Source: Sulfuritalea sp. (GTDB lineage: Bacteria > Pseudomonadota > Gammaproteobacteria > Burkholderiales > Rhodocyclaceae). From it: a stretch of 64,000 nt of DNA. The stretch is from contig JALNYT010000001.1 of the NCBI GenBank assembly GCA_023229685.1, positions 248,001-312,000 of the forward strand, given 5' to 3'. Positions 62,461-64,000 of the stretch are shown here, one piece after another. Position 1 is the first letter of the stretch. Each line of letters starts with the position of its first letter. Under the pieces are notes generated by a model. It did no database searches and was not told where the DNA came from. It saw only the letters and a list, made by a program, of their open reading frames with translations. Made by a program: the position numbers and the translations under genes.

Positions 62461-62661
62461 GCCTTTTCCTCGAACGTCCCCGTCGCGAAGGGATGGTGAC
62501 GTGATACATTTTTATTGTAGCCTGCCGACTGTTTTTGTGTCATAATTATTTTGATACTATTTCAATATTTTATGTTGATAATATTGTATCCCTTTGGCGC
62601 GCGCGGCGAAATGCTTCTATAGTCCGGGCGCAGAGGTTGGGCCCACATTGCGGAGCGAGAC
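62461..62661. promoter_or_regulatory. Divergent AT-rich control region of the paa genes
   Basis: 200 bases between flavodoxin and the PaaA-like gene. Centre (62541-62590) is strikingly AT-rich, with TTGATA at 62551 and 62575 and the outer pair GATAC (62553-62557) / GTATC (62586-62590). These look like operator halves. No exact -35/-10 was assigned and the regulator is unknown. Confidence 0.45.
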
Positions 62662-63456
62662 ATGCAGAAACAGGACCAGGGTTTTCTCGAGCGCATCGCC
62701 GCCGGACACAAGATAGGCGCTCCCGACGGGGATGTCCTGCGCTGCGCGGGCGAGACGGTGCCCAACGGCTACCGCAGTGAATTGATGCGCCTGGTGGTGG
62801 TCTTCGCCGATTCCGAACTGGCGGGCGCAGCCGGCTTCTGTCCCTTCATCAACCGCGGGCCGGGACTGCGCGAGCGCATCGTCGCCGCAAAAATCGTTAC
62901 CGAGAAATATGTTCACGCGGAAATGGCGCTCAGGCTGCTCCAACCCTTCGGCGTCAATCCAATGCTCTACGTACGTTCCCATGCTTGGGATTCGCGCCTT
63001 GATCGCCATATCGATCTCGGCACACGACGCATCGGCGGCGACAAGCGGCTCAATGTCTTTCATTATCCGCTGGAAGGCTGGGAAGACGCTGTCGTCTTCA
63101 ACATGCTGATGGGTGCGGCCACCGCAATCCAGTTGGCGGAAATGGCGCAGAGCTCCTACGCGCCGCTGGCTGACACGATAACGCAGATCCTGCCGCGCGA
63201 AAAGGAACATGCGCAGTTGGGTGAAAGCGGCGTCAGCCAAGCCATCGAAGGCAGCGCCAGCAAGGCCGCCGTGCAAGCTGCCGTCAACTACTGGCATCCG
63301 CGCGTCGCTGCCACCTTCGGCCGGGTCGATTCGGAGCATGCGGCGATCTACATCCAGTACGGCCTGCGTCGCCGCAGCAGCGCGGGACTGCTGAGCGACT
63401 GGAAAGCCCAGTCAGCCGCCACACTCAGGCGCCTCAGCCTGGCCATCCCCAACTGA
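62662..63456 (+). CDS. PaaA/PaaC-like ferritin-fold oxygenase protein
   Basis: 264-residue protein of the phenylacetic acid catabolic (PaaA/PaaC) family, ferritin-like proteins forming the phenylacetyl-CoA epoxidase core. Diiron-type ligands: E52 in DSELAG, then E81 and H85 in TEKYVHAE, and E180/H183 in REKEHAQ. Where PaaA has Asp-Glu-Ala-Gly-His, this protein has Glu-Lys-Tyr-Val-His, so one expected ligand glutamate is lysine K82. It could be PaaA-like, a non-metal PaaC-like partner, or a separate subgroup. Start at 62662 follows GGAG. Next gene downstream is a PaaG-like hydratase. Confidence 0.8.
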   Translation: MQKQDQGFLERIAAGHKIGAPDGDVLRCAGETVPNGYRSELMRLVVVFADSELAGAAGFCPFINRGPGLRERIVAAKIVTEKYVHAEMALRLLQPFGVNPMLYVRSHAWDSRLDRHIDLGTRRIGGDKRLNVFHYPLEGWEDAVVFNMLMGAATAIQLAEMAQSSYAPLADTITQILPREKEHAQLGESGVSQAIEGSASKAAVQAAVNYWHPRVAATFGRVDSEHAAIYIQYGLRRRSSAGLLSDWKAQSAATLRRLSLAIPN

Positions 63457-63476
63457 TCAACCGCGGAACCCAGCCG

Positions 63477-64000
63477 ATGAACTACCAGAACATCCTCTTT
63501 TCGTTTGATGGCGGCATCGCCCGCGTCACGCTCAACCGTCCGGACCGGCTCAACAGCTTCAATGGCGAGATGCATCTCGAGTTGCGCGATGCCCTGGCCC
63601 GCACGCGCGACGGGCATGCCCGCGTCCTGCTGCTGACCGGAGCCGGCCGCGCCTTCTGCGCCGGGCAGGACCTGTCGGAGCGTAACGTCATGACGGGCAG
63701 CGAGCCGATCGATCTCGGCCATACCATCGAGACCTACTACACGCCGCTGATCCTCGGACTGCGCGCTCTTGAAATGCCGGTGATCTGCGCCGTCAATGGC
63801 GTCGCCGCCGGAGCCGGGGCCAGCATCGCGCTGGCCTGCGACCTGGTGCTTGCCGGGCGTTCTGCTTCCTTCATCCAGGCCTTCTGCAAGCTTGGCCTGG
63901 TACCCGACGTCGGCGGCACCTGGGTGCTGCCGCGCCTGGTCGGCACTGCCCGCGCCATGGGCCTGGCGATGCTCGGCGACAAGCTTTCCGCCGAGCAGGC
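63477..64000 (+). CDS. paaG: PaaG-like enoyl-CoA hydratase/isomerase (3' end outside the window)
   Basis: 174 residues of a crotonase-fold enzyme, open at the window end. The start at 63477 follows the PaaA-like gene by 20 bases. Features: VTLNRPDRLNSFN, the CoA/oxyanion loops AFCAGQDLSE near residue 60 and NGVAAGAGASIALACDLVLA near 105-125, with the catalytic aspartate expected in LGLVPDVGGTW. That LVPD motif is typical of PaaG, which isomerises epoxy-phenylacetyl-CoA to the oxepin form. A general enoyl-CoA hydratase would usually have glutamate at E/D positions, so the paa role is favoured. Confidence 0.88.
   Translation, partial: MNYQNILFSFDGGIARVTLNRPDRLNSFNGEMHLELRDALARTRDGHARVLLLTGAGRAFCAGQDLSERNVMTGSEPIDLGHTIETYYTPLILGLRALEMPVICAVNGVAAGAGASIALACDLVLAGRSASFIQAFCKLGLVPDVGGTWVLPRLVGTARAMGLAMLGDKLSAEQ

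Overview
The window reads as chromosome of a sulfur-oxidising betaproteobacterium. The cytoplasmic sulfite oxidation set (SoeABC, AprBA, Sat), a Qmo/Hdr electron module, TusA/DsrE2 sulfur carriers, phenylacetate genes and an unusually short type IV pilin together suggest a Rhodocyclales or Sterolibacteriaceae member of the Sulfuritalea type. The genus is an inference from gene content. The DNA is GC-rich and densely coding, with many ATGA start/stop overlaps. I found no tRNA, rRNA, CRISPR array, insertion sequence or phage gene.

Region 1 (1-23 kb), sulfur energy metabolism. On the minus strand lie soeA, soeB, soeC, tusA, dsrE2 and a FadL-type outer membrane protein cut by the window edge. A small plus-strand operon (two unknown proteins and a YfcE-type phosphoesterase) is followed by three 59-bp tandem repeats and then qmoA-qmoB-hdrC-hdrB. 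This set has no QmoC membrane subunit. Next come a core MetE, an adenylate cyclase with a glycosyltransferase, a YkgJ-type cysteine protein, and sat-aprB-aprA. SoeABC oxidises sulfite directly. AprBA-Sat does so through APS with ATP formation, and Qmo/Hdr is the likely electron partner of AprBA. A 20-bp motif is shared upstream of soeA and sat.

Region 2 (23-39 kb), surface polysaccharide. One tightly packed plus-strand run holds rfbF-rfbG-rfbH (CDP-3,6-dideoxyhexose route), a NeuB-cupin fusion, a YerE-like ThDP enzyme, a radical SAM protein, two methyltransferases, a sugar epimerase/reductase, GtrA, a GtrB-type glycosyltransferase and two paralogous polytopic membrane proteins.

Region 3 (39-55 kb), secretion and signalling. 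An ABC-2 exporter operon is followed by a 59-residue pilin under a sigma-54 promoter and a small secreted protein that may complete the pilin. Upstream, eight same-strand genes form one apparent operon: CHASE2-Ser/Thr kinase, PP2C phosphatase, FHA protein, CHASE2-adenylate cyclase, MBL cyclic-nucleotide phosphodiesterase-like protein, cNMP-rhodanese protein, GAF-PilB/GspE ATPase and GAF-HD-GYP phosphodiesterase. Protein phosphorylation, cAMP and c-di-GMP thus appear wired to a pilus-type motor; this is the most interesting system here.

Region 4 (55-64 kb), central and aromatic metabolism. It holds sucCD, a DUF2889 protein, glpK, then paaY-paaN-flavodoxin on the minus strand, diverging from a PaaA/PaaC-like oxygenase protein and a PaaG-like isomerase cut by the window end.

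A 12-mer, GCCAGCGCCGAC, inside a roughly 25-bp consensus, occurs seven times exactly and twice with changes, between and inside genes. It resembles an uptake-type or interspersed signal.
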